From the NCBI GenBank assembly GCA_964035795.1, contig OZ038320.1, positions 25,174,118-25,238,117 on the forward strand: a stretch of DNA of 64,000 bases, read 5' to 3'. The translations under genes were made by a program, and so were the position numbers. The DNA is from Pterobdella sp. o SKG-2022 (lineage: Eukaryota; Annelida; Clitellata; Hirudinida; Piscicolidae). Shown here one piece after another: positions 27,201 through 46,638 of this stretch. The notes beneath the pieces were generated by a model, which ran no database searches, was not told where the DNA came from, and saw only the letters and a program-made list of their open reading frames with translations. Every line of letters starts with the position of its first letter. The first letter of the stretch is position 1.

Positions 27201-28015
27201 AGGATCTCTTTGAGTCTTCTGAGACTCGCTTAAAAAGGAAGGCGGATGATGAATCTCCTTTCCCCATGTGGGTACTTACTTTTTGCTTTGTATACTTCAT
27301 AAATTATATGAAGGTTTATTTGAAAGGCGTAAGAAAGTGTCTCGAAAAGACAAGAGCAGAAGATCTATCTTGAAAGAGTTGCAACTGGCAAGTTTGTCTC
27401 AAATGGAAAAGCAGACAACTCCCGCTAAAAAGTCTCGTCTGCAGCAACTTCGGCAACAAATGCTGCAGCAACAATTCATTTTTGATAGGCATGAGCAACT
27501 CTTCCTTCCTCCAATCCCCCTGTCTTTTCCCCGAGATCTTGTACTGCCTTCGCCATTCGCGTCTAGTGCTAATTTATCCGTTAGTTTTCACATTAGTATA
27601 ATGATAGGTTTTGGTTTTCTATGTTTGCTTAATGATTTCAATGGTGACCTTTGATTTTTTTTCAGTGAAATTGAAAGTAAATATTTATTTATAGGTGGAA
27701 TCAAGTCAAACATCTAAAGCTGAAGAAGAGGTAGTATCTAAAACTAAAACAATAGATGAGTTAGAAACTCTTCTGCACTCATTGACCAAATCAAGAGGAT
27801 TCAGTGATGAAAATATTGACCCAGAATTAGGGACAAACAAAATAATCACTTTCAAACAGTTAATTTCTGCACACTCCAAGGAAAAAAATGTTCAATTAAA
27901 CCGAAAATTCGTTGCAAAGTCTTTTAGTTGTATTCTGGAAATGAAGAAACAATTGAAGATTAATTTAAAACAAAATATTCCTATGGGAGATATATACATT
28001 TCATTATCAGCTTGA
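24278..28015 (+). CDS. RAD21: RAD21/SCC1 cohesin kleisin subunit
   Basis: Exons about 24278-24518, 24574-24718, 24968-25044, 25131-25295, 25706-25930, 26123-26352, 26634-26793, 26961-27267, 27327-27579, 27695-28015. The N-terminal kleisin domain is nearly invariant ([36 protein letters not shown]); it binds the SMC3 neck. The middle is acidic and disordered. [15 protein letters not shown] and the TKFQLAPP block match the SA/STAG-binding region. The last exon is the C-terminal winged helix that closes the ring on SMC1, with [16 protein letters not shown] poly-Glu run lies near 25145, and a [16 protein letters not shown] stretch precedes the winged helix. The start ATG is fixed by the conserved N terminus. 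RAD21 holds sister chromatids and chromatin loops and is cleaved by separase; I did not pin the cleavage sites. Confidence 0.93.
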
Positions 28016-28456
28016 ACAACAAATTATTTGTATATTTCATAAATTCCTTGAATTATTTTTGATATTCTAACATTATATTGTGCCTTATTTCTTATCGGAT
28101 ATTCATCATGTGTGTATATTTCTTTAATCACATTCAGATTATTTTTTGAGGCTTTTCAAAAACTACATTGCTTACTTGCATTATATTCGTAATAAAACTA
28201 ATTGAATGGAATTGCCACAAAAAGTGTGAGAAAGAATAAGTATTCAATAAATGAAATTTGCCATCAATTAAACCAGAGATAGATTAAAATTTTCTGAATT
28301 AAAAAAACGATTCCAATGGAGAATAAACTATTGAAAACAAACCGCTAAAATCTAAGATCTTATATAATCTCATTGGAACAATAAACTAATCTAATTCCGC
28401 AAAAAAAACGAGCCAATTGACGACTTCGACAATAAGAAATCAAGCCGTATAGTGAA
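28016..28456. other. Convergent RAD21 / ODF2 3' intergenic region
   Basis: About 440 bp between the stop codons of two convergent genes. AATAAA-like signals occur on the plus strand (for example near 28190 and 28247). Nothing else was seen. Confidence 0.5.
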
Positions 28457-34502
<6,046 letters not shown>

Positions 34503-34922
34503 GTTTTTATTATTTGAATTTTTAAAAAAATTATTTTTACTACATGAACAAGTTAATTTTAAAGGTATCAAAACGACAACCACTAACCATTTTAGAACTT
34601 CTACCTAGCTGTTGCTAACAGAAACGCAGTGTTGAGCGCAAGTAATTTCTTTGAGTCAATTTTTATTTTACACTTGAAATAAACGAAAAATATATTAAAA
34701 TTTAGGCGACGACTTTTACGGATTTTCAAAATATTTCATTAAAAAAAATTCTTTTATTAAAGAAAAAACATATTTATTATAACACGATTTGATAACAACT
34801 CGAAAATAAATCGAAACCATTAAAAAGAATAATAAATAAACTGTGTCCACAAAGATTGGCTTGGGTCAAAAAGCCAAATTTAAATATATATTCCAAACAT
34901 AAAAGATATGACAAATTAAAGT
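34503..34922. other. ODF2 promoter / GLYR1 3' interval
   Basis: The two minus-strand genes are separated by about 420 bp, which must hold the GLYR1 3' UTR and the ODF2 upstream region. ODF2 coding sequence may extend a little further 5', because the frame stays open to about 34583 without another ATG. Confidence 0.5.
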
Positions 34923-37900
34923 TTATAAGTCTGTCGCCCTGAAAACGGCAGCTACGTCCGATTCTCCGTAACCTTTGGCTTTGGCTTTTTTGAAGAGCTT
35001 TAATGGGAGTATCAGTCATTTCAATTATGTAATTTCATTTTCAAATTTATGGTGAAATAAAAATTATTTATAATTTTTTATAGTTTCTACCATATTATTC
35101 ACATTTTGATCAGTTAAATATAACTAAAAGAATCGAATACACTACAATATTGAAAGCGTATGAAGCCAATAGAACCTCGTTGACAACAGAGCCCACATGG
35201 AGGGGCTGGTCAACTTCCTCAGACATGTTGATAGCCAGTCTGATGTCTTTCTGGAGAGTATCCAACTTTATGCCCACGTCACTCAAGTTGTTCTTCACCA
35301 TGGCTTTACAATGTTAGAATATAGATAATTTAAAATAACTATAAGGATAGGTTATTTGAAATATGATAAAAGGCCAAATAAATTTGACCATGAACCTAAT
35401 TGAAATGAATGAATCTGTCACTTTATGACAAACTGAACCTTCTCCCTTGCTCTTGATGAGCGGTGAAATGGCAGAAGTGTGGGCAACAAGTTCTAAAACT
35501 TCGGCTGGGTCTATGCCTACCTTTGAGGCGAGTGACAGCCCCTCTGCTAGTCCGGCAATTGTGGTGGCATAGAGGTTATTAAAAACAACCTGCATCTTTG
35601 TCGCTGTCCCTATGTCCACTGTGAATGATGTAAGATGAAGTGTTGGATATAATGAGGCTGAATTTTTAAATGTAAAATATTTAATCAAAATTATTCTATT
35701 TTATTGCATTTTAAATATTATTAATTTAGCCATTTTTAGTGAAAATAAAAAATTGTAATTTCAAAATAAAATAAAAAATTAATTTTTAGCATGAAATGAC
35801 AAAAACAGAATATAGAATAATTGAACGAGAACAATCGCTCAATAACCTAGATTGAATATATTTTTGGAGATGACTTTAAAGATGGAAGAGCACTCGTCAT
35901 ACAAGGTCTGATTGCCTGACACTAACAACAGCAACTCTCCCTTGCCTGCATTCTCTATGGAGCCCAACATTGCCACCTCAAGGAACGAACCCCCCACGCT
36001 GGTTACGGCCTTGTGCAATAATAATAATAACAATTACCATAATAATCATAATGGAAATCGGTGATTTATGTGAATAATAATGTGTCAATTAGTTAAAACC
36101 AAAATCAAAAGCAAGGTATTTTTCTAAATAACAAAGCCACAGCTTGCGCAATGTTGATATAATGAATAAAGAAAAACCCTTATTTGAAATAATCAAAACT
36201 TCAGTTTTGTTTTATAAGGTGTGATAATAAAATTTAGTAAGTGGATATTACTATATGGCAATCATTAACTTTTTATTACAGCAATTTCATTTTTTGCCCA
36301 TTGATAAAAATGTTCGCAAATTGATAATCAACACATTCTAAACATTTGAGTCTCAAAATTTGTTGTACTATTATCTTCTGTGTCTGCTTAATAATATATA
36401 AAATTCAAAAAAACACAATCTTCATGGTTTTTTCTCTTATTAATTTTTATTTTAACTTTCAATTATTATGACCATCATCATCATTATCGTTTTGCGTGTT
36501 TAGATGCTAGCATTGGTTGGACGGGGTCTCATGATGGCTCTTCTCCACAATCTACGGTCTTGGGCAAGTTTAGGATTGAGTTGCATTCTTCTAAGATCGT
36601 TGCTTTTTAATTGGGACCATAAAAATAGAAAAAAAAAAACAATTGCAAACTGGAAACGCGTTTCAAGCATCCTATTATAATTGCTATAGTAAAATGTATG
36701 GGTATAACTATTAATTGAAAAGCCCTAACCTCACAAGCATCAAGAGTAGTTTCAACATCAACTGTGGTCATGTTCACCAGACCTTTTCCCTCCTTCATGG
36801 CACCCAAAACTCCATCACTACCATACACCACCTACAATCATTGCAAGGTTGACATAGTTGGATAACTTCATAAATATGAAATATGAATTTTATTCAAGAA
36901 AAATCTGTGATTTTTTTGAGTTTGAGTCTATAAAACGTTTGAAGTAATTTTAAAAATAGCATTTCAAAACTGAAGACTACTATACAAATATAAAATTAGA
37001 AAAAGATGAAGTTGAGAATTGAAATAATTCAGGTAACAGATCTAGATAGATTTGTTGGGTTAGTTGTAGTTATGTGATGATGTAAATAAAATTAATACAA
37101 TGTGACATTTGTAAGACATATAATAATAATAATAATAATTTACGAGGTTTATTATAATGATGTTTAAACCAGAGAGTTTCAAGATCACTTGATATTTGTA
37201 AAATATTCTATTATAATAATAGGTTATAACAGCTTATTTTATTATTATTTTTTTAAAATAGGGCAACAGTCAAACATCTTTGAAGGCAGGGGCATCAGAG
37301 AGGCACATGATGATGATGTCACACTTTTTCACAACATCACTGGCTGATGTACACTTACTTGCGCCTCTCTTTATCAAATCTTTGCACTGCAATGCAACGA
37401 AGTTTTGCTTAGTTATTGCAAGTTTAATGACGTTGATTGTAATAAATTTATATGTGCTTTTTTAAAACGAAAGAGAATTTTCAATATTTCCAACTTTACG
37501 ATATTTATAGGAAGTGAATGAAATAAAAGACTTCTGAAAACACTGTAAAAATCGATAGCCAAACTTTAGCAGCAGTGCGATTCCATATGGATATATGGTG
37601 TCCTGACTGCAAAAGGTTCTCCACTAGCTTGCTTCCAACATTGCCACAACCTTTACAAAAAAACATATATAACTCAATAATCCTAATCAATGGGAAACAT
37701 TAAAAAATTATGACATAAAAACATTCTCAACAAATGGTTCCCATCATTAGTGTTAAATAATGCATTCTAAACTCACCAATAAAACCTATTTTTTTCTCAG
37801 TGGGAATGATGCTACTGAGTTTTTTAGTAGAGCTTGTAACACTCTTGTTTGAAGTAGTGGTAGATAACACATCAGGTAAATAAGCTTTCTTGGCACTAGC

Positions 37901-40331
37901 CTCATTCTTCTGTGTGTGTATTTTCTCATGAGAGATAATTCCTTGATTAAATGTTTATATTACATTCTTTGATCACAAAGCATGTATTTAGTTTCCTTTG
38001 TAAGAATAATAGCTTTTTAATATTCTGAATAATCTCTGTAGATTATAGTTGGAAATAAACGTCAAAAAAGTTAAAATAAAAAGCAGTAAACTATTTATAC
38101 GAAAATTATTGTTATCGCTTATAAACTGTGAAGTTTCATTTGCAAGTTGAGAAATTCAAGTAAAAAAGACTGGTATGTTATAAGGGAAGCACAGCTTATG
38201 GATTTGATAAAAATACCCATAAATTGAATAAAAAGACTTCAAAACCATGAATAGTTTGTAGAAAGAAAAGATATGACGTTCATATGAACCTGGATTGAAA
38301 AGATCCATATAAGAAAAACAAGCAAGTGGAAAATTGTAGACATTACTCAGTTGTGATTTTCATGAGCCAAAATAAAATAGAGATTTATGAACACTAATTA
38401 CCTTCATTATAAAATGTAAAGCTTTTTAATGAAAATGTTATATTGTTGATGAAAAGCTTTGTACTTTATGATAAAAACTATTAGTGTTCAAAAACCTCAA
38501 ATATTACTCAGTTGAATAATGCACAAAAGTGTGCCATTATATAATTATGAAGTTGATCAACTGTAATTTAAGTTATGACTTTTAATTGGATTTTTAGCAG
38601 TAGTAACTTCTGGAGAAGTAAGGTTTGAGACAAGTTAATGTGGAAACTGAAAATGAGTGAAAAGAAGAAAATGTCATGATGCTAATATGCACAATATTCT
38701 TCAGACACACTGACAAAACATTTTGAAGTGAAAAATATATGTAGGAATTATATATATAAAATAATTAATCATTTTCAACTTTTTAGAGACATGTTAATGT
38801 ACTTTTAAGCGATATCAATAATCATTAACGTCGATATTATGAGAAAATTTTAGTACATTTATTAGCAAAAAAGCTTTTTTTGCTGTAAATCTTTTTCATA
38901 TCAACTTTAATGATTATTTTTTAATTAATCATTTTTGTCAACAATTTAGCTCAATGATGAAAATTGGTTATAAAATGTAATCAGATGAACCTTTTCAATG
39001 GCTGCACCTTTCCTTTTAGTAGCACTTGATACAACTCCATTTTTCTTAGCAGGTGTTTCTTGAGCTTTTTTTTTAATTTTATCTTTTTCATTATCATTGG
39101 ATTTACTTTCTCGTTTGCTTGATCTTTCTGGCTTCTTTTTATCTTCAGTTTTTTTTTGTTCTTTTTTATCTTCAGTTTTGTTTTCCTTTTCTTCTTTTGA
39201 TGGAGTTTTTACCTCCTTCACCAACATACTTTTTGCTGCCTCATCATCTTCTTCATATTCTTTTTCAGATGGAAATTCTTTGCTAATTTTAATATCATTA
39301 TCCAAATCTTCTTCTTTTTCATCATCTTCTTTTTCATTATTTCTTTTCCTTGAAATTTTTTTGCTTTTTAATTCTATGTCATCATCTTCTTCCTCGAATA
39401 ATTTTTTAGGTTTATGTTTGTCAACTTCTTTTTTCTCTTTTTTATCTTCTAAAGAATCTTTTCTTTTTTTCTTTTCCGATTCTTTTTTTGGACTTTTTGG
39501 TTTGTTATCCATTTCAGTTTTGCTTAAAGATTCAGAAACTACAGCAGCTGATAAACGTTTTCTGCTTCTTCTTCCACTACCCAACTGAAGAATTGCGTTT
39601 TTTGGATTTTCATATACATACATTTTTCAATGTATGAATATTCTAATCACCATTTAAATATCAAAAAAAAAATAAAAATATTAATTAGAAAAATCTACCC
39701 TATCTTCTTCATTGTCTGAATTTTTAGCTGGTGATGGGGATTTTTTTTGAGTCTGAAAAGTTTGAAATAAATACATGATCAAAATTACTTCAGTTGAGGT
39801 AATAACTCACTACTGGAATAGTGCCACCATGTTCTCTGACATAGTCATCTATAGCATCAACTGCCTCTTGAAATGAATGGGTTGGCCTTAGCATGGCAAC
39901 ATATTCTTCTCTTTTTTCAAGATATGGCCACATATTATCAAATGTTACCCATGCACTAAAAATGAATTTTTAAAAATTTAGTAAATGAATCATAAAGGCA
40001 ATACCAATTATATATAAATATGCATCAAAATATACAAGTAGCTCATTACTAATTTTCAGAGCCAAAAAAGAAAATATAGAATTTTGGCTTTTTTTCATTT
40101 ATCTTTTTATTATCTGGAGGTTCAGAAACCTGCATAAATAAAAAAATGTCAAAACATATCAAAAGTAATTTTCATTTTGACAAAAAATGAAAACAAACTA
40201 GTCCTGGCCAAGGAGGGAAACCCTTCATTTTTGCCCTGAAACGAATCGCAATGAGTTTCGAGAAAAAAGTCAATAATCATTACAAATATTACCAACCAGA
40301 CAAGATCTCCAACTTTAAACGCACTCGCCAT
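34923..40331 (-). CDS. GLYR1: GLYR1 / NPAC (nucleosome-destabilizing factor): PWWP plus dehydrogenase-like
   Basis: The exon order on the minus strand starts with a PWWP domain split over four exons from ATG 40331 (KVGDLVW, AKMKGFPPWPG, FYIFFFGSEN, AWVTFDNMWPYLEKREE). A Lys/Glu-rich linker of about 190 residues follows (38.99-39.59 kb). The beta-hydroxyacid-dehydrogenase-like part uses exons 37777-37909 (linker end, GFIG), 37565-37650, 37276-37386, 36730-36831, 35847-36009, 35439-35618, 35176-35303 and 34923-34997. It opens with the Rossmann motif GFIGCGNVG and SIWNRTAAK. The protein ends VFRATDL. In animals PWWP reads H3K36 methylation and the dehydrogenase-like part mediates oligomerisation and KDM1B (LSD2) binding; it is considered catalytically dead. 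The linker here is longer and more charged than in vertebrates, and I see no clear AT hook. Confidence 0.93.
38354..38502. repeat. Family B hairpin element flanked by a 12-bp direct repeat
   Basis: GAACACTAAT...ATTAGTGTTC and GTAAAGCTTTT...AAAAGCTTTGTAC pair across the element. The 12-mer ATTACTCAGTTG occurs immediately outside on both sides (38342-38353 and 38503-38514), consistent with a target-site duplication. It lies in a GLYR1 intron. Confidence 0.75.
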
Positions 40332-40812
40332 TAGGTAATCGAAGCCGGGGATGCCTCAATAAATTATTTTGAAATGAAGCCAAAAACAGTGATGGCTAAA
40401 AAATAAGTTATAATCATATTTATGAAAATATATATATTAGTTTTGTGAATAATAAAGATTGTTTATCGCATTGAATATTTTTCACATTTTGAGCAGAATT
40501 CAAACTTTTTTTAAAAAATAATATTTCAGATTTATAATAATAAAATAAAATATTTTATTTAACGTACTAATTATGAAATTTACAATTTTTAATGAGCATT
40601 ATTTTTTTTAAGTTGATTTATTATAGCATAATTTGAAACATCAAACTCATTAATATTTTTTTGTTATATGTACAAAGCTATCAAAAATAAAACATTTTAA
40701 AAAATATAAAAAAATATTTTCAAAAAATATAACATCTTCACATAAAATGGCGGTATCATAAATTCTACGTTCGATTTTAGTTCTTTTATTTGCCCTAGAT
40801 AAAATGTTTTAA
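40332..40812. promoter_or_regulatory. Divergent promoter region between GLYR1 and ubinuclein
   Basis: About 480 bp separates the two start codons, which point in opposite directions. The interval is AT-rich and contains no other gene, so regulatory sequences for both must lie largely here. No individual motif is claimed. Confidence 0.55.
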
Positions 40813-43800
40813 ATGGATTTGAACATGTCTAAAGAACCACGTCAAAATTTGACCAAGCCTCAACTTTTGACCGAAGATTCAAAAAAAATTGGAGATAGAT
40901 CTGTTCCAACATTGAGAATTACAATTTCCCTAACTGAATCAACGAAATCAAACTGTCCGGAGATAAATTTTATTGAGCTTTCGACATCTAAACAAGTTTG
41001 TTTTCATATTATTCAAATATTGTTCTTTTGCAGCAAAGTATGAATATAATTTTATTTCTTGAAAAATTTTAAATTATTCATTTTGTTTTTATTTGCTTTT
41101 TCAAATCTTATTATTGAAAAATAGGGATAAAGACAACAAAACGGCCGCCATTTTGTTTTGTTTCTTATGCTCACAATTATATACCTAATATGCATATTGA
41201 AACAGTTTGAATTTGTGAGTTTCACGCACTGCAACTTTTTGCAAATTAAAATTATGATTGAAGTATTAAAATAAAAAAAAAGAAAGTGAATCAATTTTTA
41301 TTGTTATTTTTGAACGTTTTTTTGTGGGCGGGGCTTAAAAGAAAAGTATACGTTATATTCCCTACATTGTTACATACGTTTTATGACTTTTTAACCTGTT
41401 TTATAATTCTATTTTAAGAATTTAGTTCTGTTTCGTTTACTTTTATTCATTTGAAATTTTTTATCATATTTTTATTAACTAACTTGCTATTTCATTATTG
41501 AAAATTTTATATTTTTGAAATGTTTTTTTTGTCATTTTTAGAATGAAAGAAAGCCCAATTTGGATCCTTATGGTAAGGAAATGACACAAGAAGATGAAGA
41601 AATTAGAAAGATTGCAGAAAGTTTCAATGAAAAATATGTAAAAAAAATGATTTAACTAAATTAATCGGTTCACATGTATGAACAAATAATTTTTTTTAAA
41701 ATTTCAAAGTTTTCAAGCTGAAAATAATTTTATAATCAATCTTTGAATGAAATATTAGATCATAAATATGGGTGCTAAAAATTATTAGATTTATTGAAAA
41801 AACTTTTTATAGCATATATAATTTAAAAGGGTGTTTCAAGGAAAAAAAACAAGCGCAAGATATTCATGGGTCTGGGGGAAGGCTACAACTTGGAAGATTC
41901 TTTCATTGATGATGATGATGCTGTAAGATTACATTAAATGAAAATTAAGGAATCCAATTCATTTGTTTCAAGTCAATACTTATGATTTACTTCTCTTAAT
42001 TTAATGCTTGTAATATTTTACAAAGCTTTTATGTTATTAAAATATTTTTCAAAAATTTTATTTTTGCTATTTTTAGTCTATAAAATGCTCTGTTCTAGTT
42101 GTTCCTTATAATACTAATTCTTGAAATAGCTTTTTTCTGATAGGTTCAACTTCATGGTCTCAAATTTTTAAAAATAAAAAATTTTTTTTTAATTTAAAAA
42201 TAATTTTTGCTAATTTCATCTTTTCAACTCCAATTAAGGTAGTTTTCAGCATCGTTTATTTTTAAAAAATAATTTTTTCTGAGATCGTTTTTATCAAATA
42301 ATGTTTATAGAATTGAAATCTGAAAATATAAGCAAGCGAGAAATATGAGCTCTTTGAAAAAATTTTTTAATCATATAAATGAATCTTCGTCCAATTATAT
42401 TGAATTAATTAAACTATATCTCCACTAAACTAACCAAATATTTCAGTATGAAGAAGAAATACCATGGGAATATGACCCTCTGCATGTTGGTTACTACATT
42501 AACAAAGGCACTCTTCTATGCACCAATCAATCAATCACGTCTACTCCCAAGGTGTGCAGGGTGCCATTCATACACACTTGCTTATAATAAATCATATTTT
42601 ATGGATTTATTGTTCATTATCACATAACATGAGCTGGTGATCATAATATTGGTATCTGTACTTGTTATATTAATCACTATGTTGTATAATTTTTGTGTTT
42701 TTGAATGTGTTTCATTTTCAGTAAAAAAGCTTTGCATTAATTGAATTTTTAGGGGCGTTTCTTATTAATTTTCAGGGAAATTAATGTTTCATTAATTATT
42801 GTTTGTTATTAATTATATCTTTGATTTTATTATTGATTTTTGTATTTACATATAAAATTTACAGCCAAAGTTTTTGTTACTTAACTGTAAAACGAAGCTA
42901 AAGTTATCAAGTTATATAAATTATTCTTTTTTTCTCATAGAATGATGAAACTCGCAAGCCTGGTTACAGAGCACCCAATGACAATGATGATGAAGAAGAG
43001 GAAGATTTATTATTAAAAGAAGAGATGAAAGGAAGAAAAAAAATGAGAATTTTGGATGAGGACGATAAACTTGAAATCAAAAAAAGAAGGTTTATAATAT
43101 TAACTTAATTAATCAAGTAAGATAAAACTGTATATTTTAGTTGTAGATAGATCATTAATAAGCTTTGCTATGTAAAACATAAGTAGATACTGAAACCTAA
43201 ACTACAAAAAAAAATATTAAAATGTGAATTTATGTGAAGAAGATTACAAAGTACTAAAATCTACTGCTATATCATATATATAAGTTGAACAAACCCTCAA
43301 AATCTTTATTGACCAACTCAAGTTTCATTGCTATAGATAGCATAGTGTTATAAGCTGTTGAAAAGATTAATGTTACTGTCCATAATAATCCATAAGCTTT
43401 CTGTATGAATTATTAAGTGTTAGACTCATTTTTATTTCAGCTAGGTTTTTACATATTTCAAAGATCATTTCTTATTCTATATTATTCACTTTTGGGAAAA
43501 TAAGTTAAGTATTATTAAGGTGGAAATCAATACTGAAATATTTTATAATTTTATCCCCATTCATCCTATATAGAATTCAGTTGACTGAAGTGAAGAAAGA
43601 AAGCAGTGAATATGATGTTGAAAACAACACAAACATCAAGGCCGTCAACATTCCTGTTATGGCAGCCCAGAATAGTGATAGCAAATCTATTAAAAATATA
43701 AATACCAAAATTAATAAGAATATTGTGAAAAATAATAAGGTTAATAATGGAAATGCCAAAGAAAATGAAATGAACGGTAAGTTGATAGAGGAATTGAAAG

Positions 43801-46638
43801 GCGAAATAATAGAGGTTAGAAAATTCCATTTTGTAGTTACCTTATATTCTTAGCAGAACTTGCCAAATATATGTTGATAGGATTTTAAGTTATGGAAGAT
43901 TTTAGTTTTTAATAAAAATACTGTTTATAAAATAGATTTAATAATATAAACTTTATACTGTTCAAACATTCAAATGCATTGATGAATTTTGCAAGGAGCT
44001 CAACAAAATGAAGATGGCCTCTGAAAGCCCCGAATCCAGTCTCAAACACTTGTTCAGCAATGTCCTTCTCCACAAGCTATCCAGGTCACTCAAACGATCT
44101 TTTGATTTTTTAACTACAACAGCATAGAGATCATTGGATCTTTGTTTATTTCTTCCAAAATTTATTGAAAATCTTAGAATGCTAGTTCACTTGTTTTCTT
44201 TGTGAAAAAATTTGCAGATTGAAATTTACACTGATTCAATAATAATCCTTCAATCAAATTCAAACCATTAAAAAAAGTTAATTCTAATAATTAATTGATA
44301 TAGTTCAAAGCAATGTTGAAACCAATGACCTTCATACATTCAGGATATATGCTTTGTGTCAGAGTCAATCATGGAAGACTAAGATGAGGGTGTTTGAAAG
44401 TTTGAGTGTGTGCAGTGGAGTGCAGAGGGAGGTGATTTTCAAAAGGGTCAAGAAACACTGCATTGATGTCAATAGACAAAAGGGACTTGTCGCTAAAAAT
44501 AAACTTAAACAAGGTTGCTTTCCATGACTTGTTTCTTAATTTACGCTATAGTTGTATTTTCAATCTAGACCAACTGCTATCAACCCAATTTATTGGGACA
44601 AATGTTTTGAATCCATTGATTCTCAAGATACAATATAGTCTTGTTGCATGCAGGAGTGGATGAAGTCATGGTACCTCTGCTGCACAAGTACAAAGAGGAG
44701 GTGGCGGAGAGAAACAAGTTGAGACAGGAAATGAAGGCAGCCATGAGTGAAGCCAAGCAAGATGGCGTTGAGCCTTCTAGTGGTGACAGCAACGACGTCA
44801 AAGCTGAGATTAAAACACCTGAGGTTAAAAATGAACCAAAAAAGAGCTCTGCTCCTCGTAAGAAGTTTATCTGGACTGCTAGTACTAGGTAGAGTTGAAT
44901 TTTTGTTTTTCATTATAATCTCATGAATAACTCAAAAAAATTCTTTCCATTAAATCTTCAAATACCAATCATCAACTTCTTCAAATGTAGAGAAATGTTG
45001 CAAGAAGTGGTGAGCATACATATGCAGTATTATGAGATCACTCACATCAAGTCACAAAGTGCAGATGACTTTCTCAAGGCCTTTTTTGACTCGGAACTTA
45101 TGCCTCTTTGGCCACCAGGCTGGATGCAACCAAGGTTCCATATTATCACTCACTCATTAAAAGATAATGAATATCATCATTTAAGATCACTAGAACTCAA
45201 TATTGGATTTCCATTGATCTTTTTATAACTCGTTGCAATTCTTTTATAAATCAGTAAAAATATGTTTCAACTCAGGATTTTGATGAAAGAAAGCAAGCCT
45301 TCGCATATAAAGTGGACAGCTGATCCGTTAGTTTTCTACGTTTAACTTATGCTGTTGTATTCACATTTTTATATATGGGATTTTTGAGTTTTTCATTTTT
45401 AACCAGCATTATTTAACTTTATTGAATTAACTTATTTCAACAATTTTATCTTCCATTATAGAAACAGAACGAAGTCAAATAAAATAAAGAAACAGCAAAA
45501 GTCCGGTAGCATCACTGCCCAATCAACCACAACTCCAATTAAAAACGCAAATATTAATAATGTCACTATTGTTAGTACAGTGAATACAAATCTTAATGTT
45601 CCAAATGTAGTCACGATTACTAGTTCAATTGACAAACCTCAAACTGTTATGAATGCTTCTAAAAATGTCTTCACCAGCACTCAACATCTATCTTCACTTT
45701 TGATTTCATCTAGTCCGCTAAGCCAACCAATCTGCTCAAATTCTCATTCCACATCATCATGTACAATTACTCCTTTTCAAAACAACAATAAAAATATTTA
45801 TAGCAATAACATTATTAAAGCTGATAACATCCAGAACAATATTTCTAAAAGTCTCATTTCTATTTGTAACGTTTCTACATCAAACACAATGACAAAAGAT
45901 ACTCTTGGAATCACAAGTTTCAATTCAAAGTCTGACTCTATGCAGTTCAAACCTCTTATCATTAACGTTGAGAACATAGGAAATAAATTGGAGAAAAATA
46001 AGGGTAATAATTTACTCAAAACAAGCCATCCTTCCAACATTTCCACTACAAAAAATAACACTACTTTAACTTCTACTAACAATAAAGTCTCAAATGTTTC
46101 AAAACCGATTTTTAAAAGTGATAAAATCAATATTATTACATTGAGTGAAAATTGCTACAGCAAAGGGAGTTTCCCTCAACATCAAATGCAAGGCACTGAT
46201 TCTAAAAATCACTTTCAGAATCCTCCACTAAAAATGCAACAATTTCCTAAACAACAAGTTGTTAAAAATATCCAACAGCAACATTTTAACACTGATAAAA
46301 GCTTGCAACAATGTGCATTGCCAACGCAACCTAACAGTTTCTCAACAGTTACTTGCCAGCCAATAAACAGGCTTCCAAAAAATGTTTCTTCAAATTCTAT
46401 TTCTTCTTCATTATTTAAAAGGCCATCTTTAAGTTCAGAAATTTGTTTCAACTCCTCTTACAATACATCTACACTTCCCATTCCCTCAACATATGCCTCT
46501 TTCATACAAACATGTGAATCTTTGCAACAAAACCTATTGAAACAGTTGCACCTTCCATCACATAACCAACAGCCATCTCATGTATCTCCACAGAACCTTC
46601 TTCAAAATAACAGTATAAGCTTTAACCAACCAAAATGA
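40813..46638 (+). CDS. Ubinuclein (UBN1/2-like), HIRA-complex histone chaperone subunit
   Basis: Exons about 40813-40995, 41542-41637, 41830-41922, 42447-42551, 42941-43089, 43574-43814, 43996-44084, 44344-44467, 44654-44889, 44993-45133, 45276-45311 and a last exon 45463-46638. The HRD/Hpc2 signature is clear: KYGVSRKKNKRKIFMGLGEG, then YNLEDSFIDDDDA and YEEEIPWEYDPLHVGYYINK. The ubinuclein middle domain follows, with KKFIWTASTREMLQEVVSIH and SELMPLWPPGWMQPR. The C-terminal exon is long, Ser/Asn/Thr/Gln-rich and low complexity. Ubinucleins bind HIRA and deposit histone H3.3 independently of replication. The junction near 44467/44654 does not keep frame with the donor I chose, so that boundary is uncertain. 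Vertebrate UBN1 versus UBN2 identity is not assigned. Confidence 0.9.

Noticed and set aside
39097..39588. Long Ser/Phe/Leu-rich open frame on the plus strand
   Set aside because: Antisense shadow of the Lys/Glu-rich GLYR1 linker exon on the minus strand.
45798..46130. Open frame antisense to the last ubinuclein exon
   Set aside because: Low-complexity shadow with no family signature; the sense frame continues the ubinuclein gene with valid splice joins.
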